Source: Elusimicrobiota bacterium
GTDB taxonomy: Bacteria > Elusimicrobiota > Elusimicrobia > FEN-1173 > JAKLIF01
DNA: 64,000 nt
NCBI GenBank assembly: GCA_022709755.1
Contig: JAKLIF010000006.1
Coordinates: forward strand, 1 to 64,000
Reading direction: 5' to 3'
Part shown: positions 25,777-33,757 of the stretch, piece after piece
Numbering within the stretch: the stretch's first letter is position 1
Layout: each line of letters starts with the position of its first letter
Made by a program: the position numbers and the translations under genes
Notes under the pieces: model-generated
Seen by the model: the letters and a program-made list of their open reading frames with translations, nothing else
Databases searched by the model: none
What the model was told of the DNA's origin: nothing

Positions 25777-26991
25777 TCACCGATTCCCGTCAGCCAGCGA
25801 GCGGACGGCCTCGTCGTAGGATCGGCCGAAGCGACGGGCATCGAAACGGTCCAGGATCCGTCGTCGCGCGTGGTCCCCGTGTTTCCGCCGGAGTTCCGCA
25901 TCCTGCTCGTAGAGTGAAAGGGCCTTCGCGCCGCCGTCGACGTCCCACGGACGGAACAGGGCGCCGGCATCTCCGACGGCCTCCCGGTTCCCTTCCCGGT
26001 CGGTGGCGATGACCGGGACCCCGCAGGACATGGCTTCCAGGACGGAGTAGGAAAGCACTTCGATCAACACCGACGGCATCAGAAAAACGTCCGCCGCGTT
26101 GTAGAGGGACGGGAGTCCCTCCGGGGAGATCGTTCCCGGGAAGAGGGTTCGGTCCGTCACGCCGAGTTCTTGGGCCCTTCGGCGGCAATATTCCTTGACT
26201 CCCTCGTCCCCGCCGCCGGCCAACACGAGAAAAACATCTCTTCTTCCCTTGAAGGCGGAGGCGAAGGAACTCACGGCGATGTCCATCCCTTTCGTCTTTT
26301 GGAAGCGTCCCAGGGACAAGGCCACGAAACTGCCGTCGGGAATGTTCAGGGAGTCTCTCCCCCTTTTTCTGAGAGCGACGTCGGGCCGGAAGAGGTCCGT
26401 GTCGACGGCGTTGGGGATCACCCGGAGTCGGTCTCCATCCAATCCGTAGAGGGACGTGAGCCTCCGGCGGATATGCTCCGCTCCGCACAGGATCATGTCG
26501 GACTGTCTGAAGAACGGTCGCTCGTGGACTAGCCCATCGCGGAGAATGCGAGGAGCGGTGCGGAGCAGGAAGCTCGCCAGGGGACGAAGGCCGTCGATCT
26601 CCAGGGCATTATTGAAGAGGTGCAGCGGTTTGAACTGGTGGACGAGGGCCGCCAGGGGAGGCCGTTGTTTGAACAGAAGCAGTCCCTGGGCGGACGACCC
26701 TTCGGAAAGGACGGCATCGAAGGGTTTCTCCGAATGGAGCGTCTCGAATATCCCGACGCTCTGTTTCCAAAAAAGAGGAGAGAATGTGTCGCCCGGGGCC
26801 GATGTGACGGCGTGGATCCGGCCCGGAAGGTCGGGGTTTCGGGAACCGGCGTTTTTGATCCCGGTGATGAGGGTGACGTCGTGACCGTTCGAACTCAAGG
26901 CCCGGCAGACGTGTCCCACGTGGGTCGAGATCCCCCCTCCGTCCGGTTGGGACGCATAGGGGGTGATCAGGCAGATCCGCAGTGGTCTCAT
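25777..26991 (-). CDS. Family 4 glycosyltransferase
   Basis: 404 aa. RICLITPYASQPDGGGISTH is the glycine-rich N-terminal acceptor loop. Then VIPNAVDTDLFRPD, ALSLGRFQKTKGMDIAV, and the donor site IEVLSYSVLEAMSCGVPV with both Glu of E-x7-E. VGDAGALFRP follows. A C-terminal Arg-rich helix could contact membrane. Three-base gaps on both sides place it in the operon. Specific sugar unknown. Confidence 0.9.
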   Translation of the reverse strand: MRPLRICLITPYASQPDGGGISTHVGHVCRALSSNGHDVTLITGIKNAGSRNPDLPGRIHAVTSAPGDTFSPLFWKQSVGIFETLHSEKPFDAVLSEGSSAQGLLLFKQRPPLAALVHQFKPLHLFNNALEIDGLRPLASFLLRTAPRILRDGLVHERPFFRQSDMILCGAEHIRRRLTSLYGLDGDRLRVIPNAVDTDLFRPDVALRKRGRDSLNIPDGSFVALSLGRFQKTKGMDIAVSSFASAFKGRRDVFLVLAGGGDEGVKEYCRRRAQELGVTDRTLFPGTISPEGLPSLYNAADVFLMPSVLIEVLSYSVLEAMSCGVPVIATDREGNREAVGDAGALFRPWDVDGGAKALSLYEQDAELRRKHGDHARRRILDRFDARRFGRSYDEAVRSLADGNR

Positions 26992-26994
26992 GCG

Positions 26995-27777
26995 TCAGGG
27001 ACGGCGTTTCCGGCAGAAATAGATCCCGACGCCGTTGGTGCCCGTCTCGAGAGTCGACACGACATTGTTCATCTGGTCTTCGGTGCGCGGGATCCAATCT
27101 TTCCCGTCCCGCCGTTCGTAGAAGTGGGCTTCCAAGAGTTCGAAATCAGACAGCAGTCGTCGGACGGCGTCGGGGCCGTAGATCCGGTACCAGAGCGTGT
27201 TCTCATGCCCGACGGGGACGGTGAGATAGAGGAAACCGCCCGGTTTCAGACAACGGCGGATCTCGGAGAGGGCGAGGCGGTCGCCCGCGGCGAAGACGGG
27301 TGTGCCGTAGCTGGACAATCCGACGTGTTCGATCGCGGAGATGGACACCGCCGCATCGAACACGTCCGATCGGAACGGAAGAGCGCCGGCGTCCCCGGTC
27401 GACTGATGGAAACAGGGATGGGTCATCGGATGTCGTCGACGGTCGAGTCCGAACACCAGGAATCCCATCTGTGCGAGTTCCTGAGAAGAGCGGTCGTCGG
27501 CGCATCCCACGTCCAGGATCGTCCGCAGTCCGTCGATTTTTCCGAGGAGGCGGTGGAGCCATGGAGTCTCCACGATCCGTTCGCTGGTGTTCCATCCGGT
27601 CGTCAGGACGGCCCGCCGGATCCGTTCGGGGCAACGGAGGAGCAATGAAAGGAAGGGCTTCCTCCCCCCAAAGCGGAAGCGCAGGATCTTTTCGAGTCCC
27701 GGTCTTCGCGCCATGATCTTTTCGACGTAATACCAGCGCATCATCAGGTATTCCAGCAACAGTTTGTCGTTCCTCAT
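26995..27777 (-). CDS. Class I SAM-dependent methyltransferase
   Basis: 260 aa. After a basic helical N-terminus, motif I is TILDVGCADDRSSQEL (around residue 90; the usual third Gly is replaced by Asp). GLDRRRHPM is at the motif II acidic position, and DVFDAAVSISAIEHVG and CLKPGGFLYLTVPVG are motifs post-I and III. A small-molecule or glycan methyltransferase by context. No other domain. One base separates its ATG from the flippase stop region, so it is co-transcribed. Confidence 0.85.
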   Translation of the reverse strand: MRNDKLLLEYLMMRWYYVEKIMARRPGLEKILRFRFGGRKPFLSLLLRCPERIRRAVLTTGWNTSERIVETPWLHRLLGKIDGLRTILDVGCADDRSSQELAQMGFLVFGLDRRRHPMTHPCFHQSTGDAGALPFRSDVFDAAVSISAIEHVGLSSYGTPVFAAGDRLALSEIRRCLKPGGFLYLTVPVGHENTLWYRIYGPDAVRRLLSDFELLEAHFYERRDGKDWIPRTEDQMNNVVSTLETGTNGVGIYFCRKRRP

Positions 27778-27778
27778 G

Positions 27779-29251
27779 TCAGGTTCCTTGGATCCATCGC
27801 TTCCAATCGCCCGGTCCGGGGAGTATCTTGAATCGAATGAGAAGGGCGGGATAGATCCCCATCCAGATCAGCCCATCCGCCCAGACGGGAACCGGGACCC
27901 AGACCCGGATCGCCAGAGTGACGACGAAGAAAACCCCTCCCGTCAAGAAGACGAGGGCGGACGCGGAGGAATAGGGGGTGATCCCCTCGCAGAACCAGAG
28001 AGCGACCACGTTGACGATGTTGGAAAGGGAGACGACGAAAGTGTAGGCGATGGCGGCTCCCCAGAGTCCCCAGCGGGAGATCAGATAATAATTCGTGAAC
28101 AGGGCGATCGGCATGAGGGAGAGCGCGGTGTAGAACATGAGTTTGGAACGGCCCGTCATGTGGAAGAACGACCCCGTGGGCCCCGTGGCCACGTTGATGT
28201 AGACGCCCAGGGAGAGCAGGGGCAGGATGTAACGGCCTTGTTCCCGGAATTCGGGTCCGAAGAAACCCATCAGGGCGTCGGCATAGGCCGTGACGATGAA
28301 AAGGAAAAGCCACCCGAAGGAGATCAATCCGGCCGTGATCTTCCGATAGAGGGACGTGATCTCTTCCCTCCGTCCCTCGCCGTGGAGGCGGGTGATGGTC
28401 GGCAGGAAGATCGGCGCGAGGGCGGCGAGCGGCGTGCCGCCGAGGGAGGCCCACCTCATGGCTGAACTGTAGATGCCGACGTCCTTGGTGGAGACGAGCG
28501 ATCCGAGGATGAGGGTGTCCATCCACTGGAACAGATAATTCGTCAGGTTCGTGAGCAAGAGAGGAATGGAGAACAGGACGAGGGGCCGGAGGACCTCCGT
28601 CGAGAAGGTGGTTTTGAAAAGGATCCCCCGCCACTTTTTGGCGAAAAAAACGGCGGCCGCGAGGCACAGGAAGAGTTGTCCGGTGACATAGGAGGCGAGG
28701 GCGGCGGCCAGGCGGAATCCGAGGAGCAGCGCGGCCGCGCAGACCGCCAGCCGGAGCAGCGGTTCCAGGATGTCCCGGAAGACGATCATCCGACGGAAAT
28801 CCTGGCTGCCTTGCATCGCTTGCATCAGGAATTGGGCGAGCGCCGTCACCGACACGAAGAAGAAGGTGTATTCGATCATCCAGGAGATGTTGTCCGCCTT
28901 GAACAAAACGGACAGAGGATGTCTCAGGGACCAGAGGAGGAGGGCCGTGACGAAAGAAAGTGACAGGATGACCAGACCGGAAAACCGGAAGGTATCGGCT
29001 TCTTTGACGGTATTCCCTTGCCCCGAGAAAAGAGCCATGAAACGGAGAGCGCCGGCCCCGAACCCGGCGTCGGACAGCATCACCGCGAACTGCAGGACGG
29101 CCAGATAGATCATGAATTCACCGAAGGAAGAGGCGCCCAGATAACGTGCCAACAGGATGTTGAACACGAAGCCCGCCGTCCGCACGCAGGCCGTTCCCGC
29201 CAGGCTCAGGCCATAGCTCCTCTTCAGGAGGTCCGTCGTCGAGGAGGTCAT
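27779..29251 (-). CDS. Wzx-type polysaccharide flippase (MOP superfamily)
   Basis: 490 aa, about 14 membrane helices, which is normal for Wzx. The opening LLKRSYGLSLAGTACVRTAGF with LARYLGASSFGEFMIYLAVL is the Polysacc_synt signature. A later ILGSLVSTKDVGIYSSAMRW and the second-half repeat of the pattern are also typical. It moves the undecaprenyl-linked repeat unit across the inner membrane. Start 29251 is taken for the ATGA overlap; the open frame continues upstream but there it would overlap the GT2 fusion gene by 100 bases. Confidence 0.9.
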   Translation of the reverse strand: MTSSTTDLLKRSYGLSLAGTACVRTAGFVFNILLARYLGASSFGEFMIYLAVLQFAVMLSDAGFGAGALRFMALFSGQGNTVKEADTFRFSGLVILSLSFVTALLLWSLRHPLSVLFKADNISWMIEYTFFFVSVTALAQFLMQAMQGSQDFRRMIVFRDILEPLLRLAVCAAALLLGFRLAAALASYVTGQLFLCLAAAVFFAKKWRGILFKTTFSTEVLRPLVLFSIPLLLTNLTNYLFQWMDTLILGSLVSTKDVGIYSSAMRWASLGGTPLAALAPIFLPTITRLHGEGRREEITSLYRKITAGLISFGWLFLFIVTAYADALMGFFGPEFREQGRYILPLLSLGVYINVATGPTGSFFHMTGRSKLMFYTALSLMPIALFTNYYLISRWGLWGAAIAYTFVVSLSNIVNVVALWFCEGITPYSSASALVFLTGGVFFVVTLAIRVWVPVPVWADGLIWMGIYPALLIRFKILPGPGDWKRWIQGT

Positions 29252-30855
29252 GGTTTTCGGAGTAAACCCATTCGGCCGCCCCAGGTATGGCTGGCGGCGC
29301 CCGTCTCCCGTTTCCATTCGTCGAAGAGGGCGTTGAAACCGATGTCGTCGGATATCAGCCATCCGCCCGGGCGGAGAGCCCGCCAGGCCGCGGTGTATTC
29401 GAACCGCATCGTCTCATAGGAATGGTCGCTGTCATGGAGGAAGAGGTCGATCGGAGTCAGGCGCTCGAGCAGAGGAGGGAGTTCCCGGTGAGTGTCGCCC
29501 AACGTCAGCGTCCACCGGGCCCGCAGGGAGTCGGGCACCAGCCATCCCGGCGCTTTTCCCGGGGGAAGGAAGGTCAGGCCGTCCTCCGCGACGGGTTGGT
29601 CGATGGAATGGAGACGACCCGTCCCGTTCCTCTCGAGCGCGGAAAGGATGAACGTGGAAGAGGCCCCGTTCGCCACGCCCGTCTCGACGACGGTCTCCGG
29701 AGCGAGCCTCCGGACGATCGTGTAGAGAAGCCGTCCCGCCGACAAGCCGAACAGGCCGGTCCGCGCGGTGCGGTCTTTTTCCTCCGCCCACCGGCGGAGG
29801 AGCGTGTCGGCGACGGTCCCCGATTCCTCCCAGGCCTTGAAGAAACCGATCGATCCGGGGCGTCCGATCCCGACGAACCGCAGAAGGGAGACGGAGGAGA
29901 CGATCGGGAGGGAGAGGAACCGGGATTCATAGAGATGGACCAGACGTGAGTAACCCAGTCGATGGAGGAACCACACCCAGTCCCAGACCAACTCCGACCG
30001 TTTCTGTCGGGAAAGACGATATGAAAAGATCAGCGACACCGAGGCGGACAGGAATTGGAGGAAATACCAGGCCCACCGGGCCGGCGCCGGACGGTGTTTT
30101 TTGATCAAACGCAAGGCGGATTCCCCCACCCGCCGCTTCCGTTCAAAGACCCCCCATCGCTGCTCGGAACTCTGTCCGTGGTCGTGCCGGACGGAGGCCT
30201 CGGCCACGTATCGGATGTCCCATCCCTTCTTCCGGGCCCTCCAGCACCAGTCATGGACCTCGCCGTAAAAATAGAAATCCTCATCCAATGGGCCCACGTC
30301 TTGGAACGCTTTCCGCCGGATGAGAAGGCAGGCGCCGGAAAGAAATCCGACGGAGCGGGAATGGGAATGATCCCAGAACCCTCCCAGGAGACGCCGCGCG
30401 GCCAGCGCGGGAAAGACATGGTGGAGACGCAACAACTTGAAGGTTTCGTTGACAAGGCCGGGAACGGGATAGGTCGAGGGTTGGACGGACCCGTCCGGAA
30501 GGATCAGCCGGGGTCCCGCCATCCCGACCGAGCCGTTCCCTCTCATGGAGGAGACCAACGCGTCGGCCGCGCCGGGGGTCAGTCGGGCGTCGCTGTTGAG
30601 GAGCAGGATGTGTTCCGCCTCGGAGGAGGAGATCCCCTGGTTGTTGGCTTTGGCGAAACCGGCGTTCGTCCGGTTTTCCACCAAGTGGAAGTTCGGAAAA
30701 TCAGCGCGGACCATCTCGGCCGACCCATCGGTGGAGGCGTTGTCGATCACCCAGACCTCATGGGAGAGCGCCCCCAACCCCGTCCCGAGGGATTCCAGGC
30801 ATTTCCGGAGGAGTTCCCGCGTGTTCCAATTCACGATGATGACGGCGATGTCCAT
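29248..30855 (-). CDS. Fusion protein: family 2 glycosyltransferase plus class I methyltransferase
   Basis: 535 aa in one frame. Residues 1-250 are GT2 (IAVIIVNWNTRELLRKCL, VWVIDNASTDGSAEMV, NAGFAKANNQG, metal site NSDA at 87-90, then DEDFYFYGEVHDWCWR). A hydrophobic helix lies at about 262-280. Residues 385-535 are a Methyltransf_24-type class I methyltransferase (VVETGVANGASSTFILSAL at 389-407, LFLHDSDHSYETM at 471-483, LRPGGWLISDD). The arrangement joins rhamnosyltransferase-like transfer to methylation. No start codon with a strong ribosome-binding site sits near the domain junction, so a single protein is likely. Confidence 0.87.
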   Translation of the reverse strand: MDIAVIIVNWNTRELLRKCLESLGTGLGALSHEVWVIDNASTDGSAEMVRADFPNFHLVENRTNAGFAKANNQGISSSEAEHILLLNSDARLTPGAADALVSSMRGNGSVGMAGPRLILPDGSVQPSTYPVPGLVNETFKLLRLHHVFPALAARRLLGGFWDHSHSRSVGFLSGACLLIRRKAFQDVGPLDEDFYFYGEVHDWCWRARKKGWDIRYVAEASVRHDHGQSSEQRWGVFERKRRVGESALRLIKKHRPAPARWAWYFLQFLSASVSLIFSYRLSRQKRSELVWDWVWFLHRLGYSRLVHLYESRFLSLPIVSSVSLLRFVGIGRPGSIGFFKAWEESGTVADTLLRRWAEEKDRTARTGLFGLSAGRLLYTIVRRLAPETVVETGVANGASSTFILSALERNGTGRLHSIDQPVAEDGLTFLPPGKAPGWLVPDSLRARWTLTLGDTHRELPPLLERLTPIDLFLHDSDHSYETMRFEYTAAWRALRPGGWLISDDIGFNALFDEWKRETGAASHTWGGRMGLLRKP

Positions 30856-30856
30856 C

Positions 30857-32038
30857 TTAGCGGGGTCTCAGCCGGTCGAGACCCGAGGATAATTTTTGTT
30901 CGGCGAGCGCGCTGTTGAAGAGGCGATGGGTCCGTTCCTTGAATCGGTTCGCCAACGCGGCTCGTTCCTCGGGAGAGCGGGCCAGCCGGGTCATGGCCTC
31001 GGCGAGGGAGTCGGCATCGTTCACCGGGACGAAAAGGGCGTCCGTCCCCAAGACCTCTTCATTCCCCCCCCGGGGCGTCGCGATGACCGGAAGACCGGTC
31101 CACCCGGCTTCCAGGAGCGTGTACGGGAGTCCCTCGATCCGGAGGGTGGGCATCACGAACACGTCCGCGCCCGACAGAAGATCCGCGATGTCGTCGTGGG
31201 GGCGTTGCCCCGTCATCCGGACTCGGGAGGCCAAGCCCATCCGGTGAATATCGGATTCCAACCGTTGCTTGTCGACGCCGTCCCCGATCATGACCAGATG
31301 GGAACCGGAGAAGGTCCTGGCATGGGAAGCGAACGCCCGGAGTGCGATGTGGGCCCCTTTCTGGCGGCTGAACACGGCGTTGAACAGAAAGACGGGTTCT
31401 CCCTCCGGGATCCCCCAGTTCCGTCGGCAGGAAGACCTGGCGTCGGGCCCGGGACGGAAATCCTCGTCGATCCAGTTCGGGAATACATCGATGGGGGAAG
31501 AAGGATGCGCCCCGTGGAGTTTTTTCAGACGCCGGGCGATATGATCGGCGATCGGCCAGAGAGTTTCGGCGCGCCTCCAGAGATGGTGTTCGACGGCGGT
31601 GAAGACCGCGATCTCGGGGGATTTGATCGCCGCATAACGCAGAAGGTCGATGGGTGTTCTGACCTCGGCCCACTGGTTGACATAGTTCTCCGCCTCGACT
31701 CCCTGAAGGAAGGCGGCGGCGGGAGGGCGCTCTCTCAAACTCAGCAGGGGTGCGGCGGCGGCTCCTTCAGACAGGAGACAATCGAACGGGACCGTCTTTT
31801 GGATCTCGATGAATTTCTCGCGGCTCTTGACCCACCATTCATACCCAAAGAACGCGGGTCGCGTCGGGACGACGTGGACGGGACATTCCTCCCAGGAAGA
31901 GCCCGACGGAAAGGAGGTTGTGAGGAGATGGGGTTCATGCCCCATTTTTTTCAGCAGGCGGACCAGGAGTTCGAGATGGCGTTCCATCCCGCCTTCCCGG
32001 TGTTTCGGCGTGGAGATGGTGGGGATGAGGATTCTCAA
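30857..32038 (-). CDS. Family 4 glycosyltransferase (TTG start)
   Basis: 393 aa. RILIPTISTPKHREGGMERH opens the GT4 fold; FLFNAVFSRQKGAHIALRA and IEGLPYTLLEAGWTGLPV (both Glu present) with TPRGGNEEV form the donor domain. No ATG lies near the expected first strand; a TTG at 32038 gives the correct N-terminus and has AAGGGAA six bases upstream, so it is the chosen start. The next upstream gene ends 22 bases before it. Confidence 0.87.
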   Translation of the reverse strand: MRILIPTISTPKHREGGMERHLELLVRLLKKMGHEPHLLTTSFPSGSSWEECPVHVVPTRPAFFGYEWWVKSREKFIEIQKTVPFDCLLSEGAAAAPLLSLRERPPAAAFLQGVEAENYVNQWAEVRTPIDLLRYAAIKSPEIAVFTAVEHHLWRRAETLWPIADHIARRLKKLHGAHPSSPIDVFPNWIDEDFRPGPDARSSCRRNWGIPEGEPVFLFNAVFSRQKGAHIALRAFASHARTFSGSHLVMIGDGVDKQRLESDIHRMGLASRVRMTGQRPHDDIADLLSGADVFVMPTLRIEGLPYTLLEAGWTGLPVIATPRGGNEEVLGTDALFVPVNDADSLAEAMTRLARSPEERAALANRFKERTHRLFNSALAEQKLSSGLDRLRPR

Positions 32039-32060
32039 GGGACGTTCCCTTGGACGGGTT

Positions 32061-32789
32061 TCATCGGCCCGGGCTGTTCCGTCGGAGCCGGAAACTCCGG
32101 CGGAGATAGAGGCCCAGGGTGATGGCGAGTTCCCCCGCCGCGGCGGCCAGACTGACGGCGAGGAACAGGGGGCCGAGCCCGAAGAGAAGGCAGACGGGCA
32201 GGAGGACCGTGTGGGCCTGAAGGTCGACGAGGTTGTAGAAGACCGCATAGTACCACCGTCCGGCGTGACTGATCGTGGAGCGGCCGCTGTCGGTCTTCTC
32301 CTGTTCCCACCTTGGTCCGAGCACGGACCAGAAGATGTTCCGGATGGAGTGGATGAGGAGTTTTTCGGCGGTGACGAGGGCCCCCATCACGAGCGAAGAA
32401 CGTTCGCCGAGGCCGATGCCCAGGAAAAGATAGGACAAGCCGTAAAAATTCCCGACGAGCTGATCCCAGAATTTCCCCACGGGGGCGCCGGGGACGGGCC
32501 AAGCCCTCGCCAGATTCCCATCGACGCAATCCAGGATGTTGTAGGCCAGGAGGCAACCGCCTCCGACGATCATCAGGGAGGGGTGTCCCGTGGAGAGTCC
32601 CGCCATGGAAAGGACTCCGAGGATCGCGGTCATCAAAGTGACGTGGTCGGCTCTCAGACCGGCCTTGCGGAAGAGCCAGGACAATGGGAACGAGAGAGGT
32701 CGGGCGACCCCGGAGATCCATGGGTAGGTGCGATCCCAGGCTCTCTTTTCGGCGGGATAGGATGAGATCAGCTGTTGATAGTCTCCCAT
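32061..32789 (-). CDS. CDP-alcohol phosphatidyltransferase-family membrane protein
   Basis: 242 aa from the chosen ATG. Residues 87-112 carry the family motif: LDCVDGNLARAW, then GAPVGKFWDQLVG. D87, D90 and D109 match the first three Asp of D-x2-DG-x2-AR-x8/9-G-x3-D-x3-D. The fourth position is Gly113 (codon GGG), so the usual catalytic Asp is missing. About five or six membrane helices follow. ATG 32789 is preferred to an in-frame ATG at 32840 because AAAAGGAG lies nine bases upstream of it while the longer form has no ribosome-binding site. Family members transfer phosphoalcohols between CDP donors and alcohols; activity here is in doubt. Confidence 0.8.
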   Translation of the reverse strand: MGDYQQLISSYPAEKRAWDRTYPWISGVARPLSFPLSWLFRKAGLRADHVTLMTAILGVLSMAGLSTGHPSLMIVGGGCLLAYNILDCVDGNLARAWPVPGAPVGKFWDQLVGNFYGLSYLFLGIGLGERSSLVMGALVTAEKLLIHSIRNIFWSVLGPRWEQEKTDSGRSTISHAGRWYYAVFYNLVDLQAHTVLLPVCLLFGLGPLFLAVSLAAAAGELAITLGLYLRRSFRLRRNSPGR

Positions 32790-32844
32790 GGGGTGCGGCT
32801 CCTTTTCACAAGATGAGACGTCTTTATCCGTGGTTTTCATTTTT

Positions 32845-33747
32845 TCAGGAGAGGGTTCCCCATCGGCTCAGGAGTCCGTCCTGAAAGGCCCGGAGGATGA
32901 GCCGGAGTTCGACAGAGGAGGACGCGTTCCGGCGGAACGCGTCCCAGACGGCTTTGGTGGATGAGAAGGTCAGACCGAACAAGACGGCCGTGAGCCGACG
33001 GATCCCGCGGAAGTTCTTTTGGATCACCAGAAACCGGTTGCGATAGAGATAATAGAGACGTTCCTGTTTCGGGGTGGACAGCCGGACGTCGTGCCAGACG
33101 CGCGTCTCGGGATGATAGACAATCCGCCGACCGGCCCGCCGGAGGCGGAGGCAGAGGTCCACTTCCTCGTGAGCCGTGACGAACGAGGGGTCGAAGCCGC
33201 CGGCGGCATAGAGGTCCGCGCTCCGGAAGAGGCAACAGGCGCTGATGAGCCAGTCGCAGTCGACCGTGCGGTCGGTCGCGAGTTCGGAATAACGGGCGGT
33301 CCACGGGTGGACGAAGTTGGGGCGGTGACAATCGGTCTCGGGCCGGTCCGCGAAGAGGATCCTCGGTCCCACCGCCGCCGCGTCCGGATGGATGTCCAGG
33401 TAACCGGTCAGGGACGAGATCACGGCGGGGTCGAGGGTCACGTCGTCGTCGAGGACCAGCAGTGAATCGGGGTTTTCCTGCCGGGCGAGCATCTCCAGCC
33501 GGTGCCGGGAGAAGGCGGTGTCCGACCTGGATTCGTTGCGATGCAGATGGAGAGAAGCCCAACCGGCGGTTTGTTCTTTCCTGAAATGATCCTCGACGGT
33601 CCGGACCGTGTCGTCTTCCCCGGCGTCATCGAGGATCCACAGGGACATGGAGCTCTTCGGGTGTGTTTGGAGGGCGAGCGATTCGAGGCATCTCATCAGG
33701 GAACGGCAGCGGTTTCGCGTGATGATCAGAATCGCGACAGAGGCCAT
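32845..33747 (-). CDS. Family 2 glycosyltransferase
   Basis: 300 aa. VAILIITRNRCRSLMRCLES, SLWILDDAGEDDTVRTV and the metal-binding LVLDDDVTLDPAVI (DDD) fit the GT-A fold. GGFDPSFVTAHEEVDLCLRL is the substrate-binding helix with the conserved ED-like pair, and a C-terminal helix IRRLTAVLFGLTFSS may touch the membrane. Similar to rhamnosyl- and galactofuranosyltransferases in layout. Between the BY-kinase and the CDP-alcohol enzyme; gene gaps are short. Confidence 0.88.
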   Translation of the reverse strand: MASVAILIITRNRCRSLMRCLESLALQTHPKSSMSLWILDDAGEDDTVRTVEDHFRKEQTAGWASLHLHRNESRSDTAFSRHRLEMLARQENPDSLLVLDDDVTLDPAVISSLTGYLDIHPDAAAVGPRILFADRPETDCHRPNFVHPWTARYSELATDRTVDCDWLISACCLFRSADLYAAGGFDPSFVTAHEEVDLCLRLRRAGRRIVYHPETRVWHDVRLSTPKQERLYYLYRNRFLVIQKNFRGIRRLTAVLFGLTFSSTKAVWDAFRRNASSSVELRLILRAFQDGLLSRWGTLS

Positions 33748-33757
33748 GGGGGATGAG

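Noticed and set aside
32790-32840. Alternative start at 32840 for the CDP-alcohol phosphatidyltransferase-like gene
   Set aside because: Adds 17 polar residues with no ribosome-binding site, while ATG 32789 has AAAAGGAG in the correct place.
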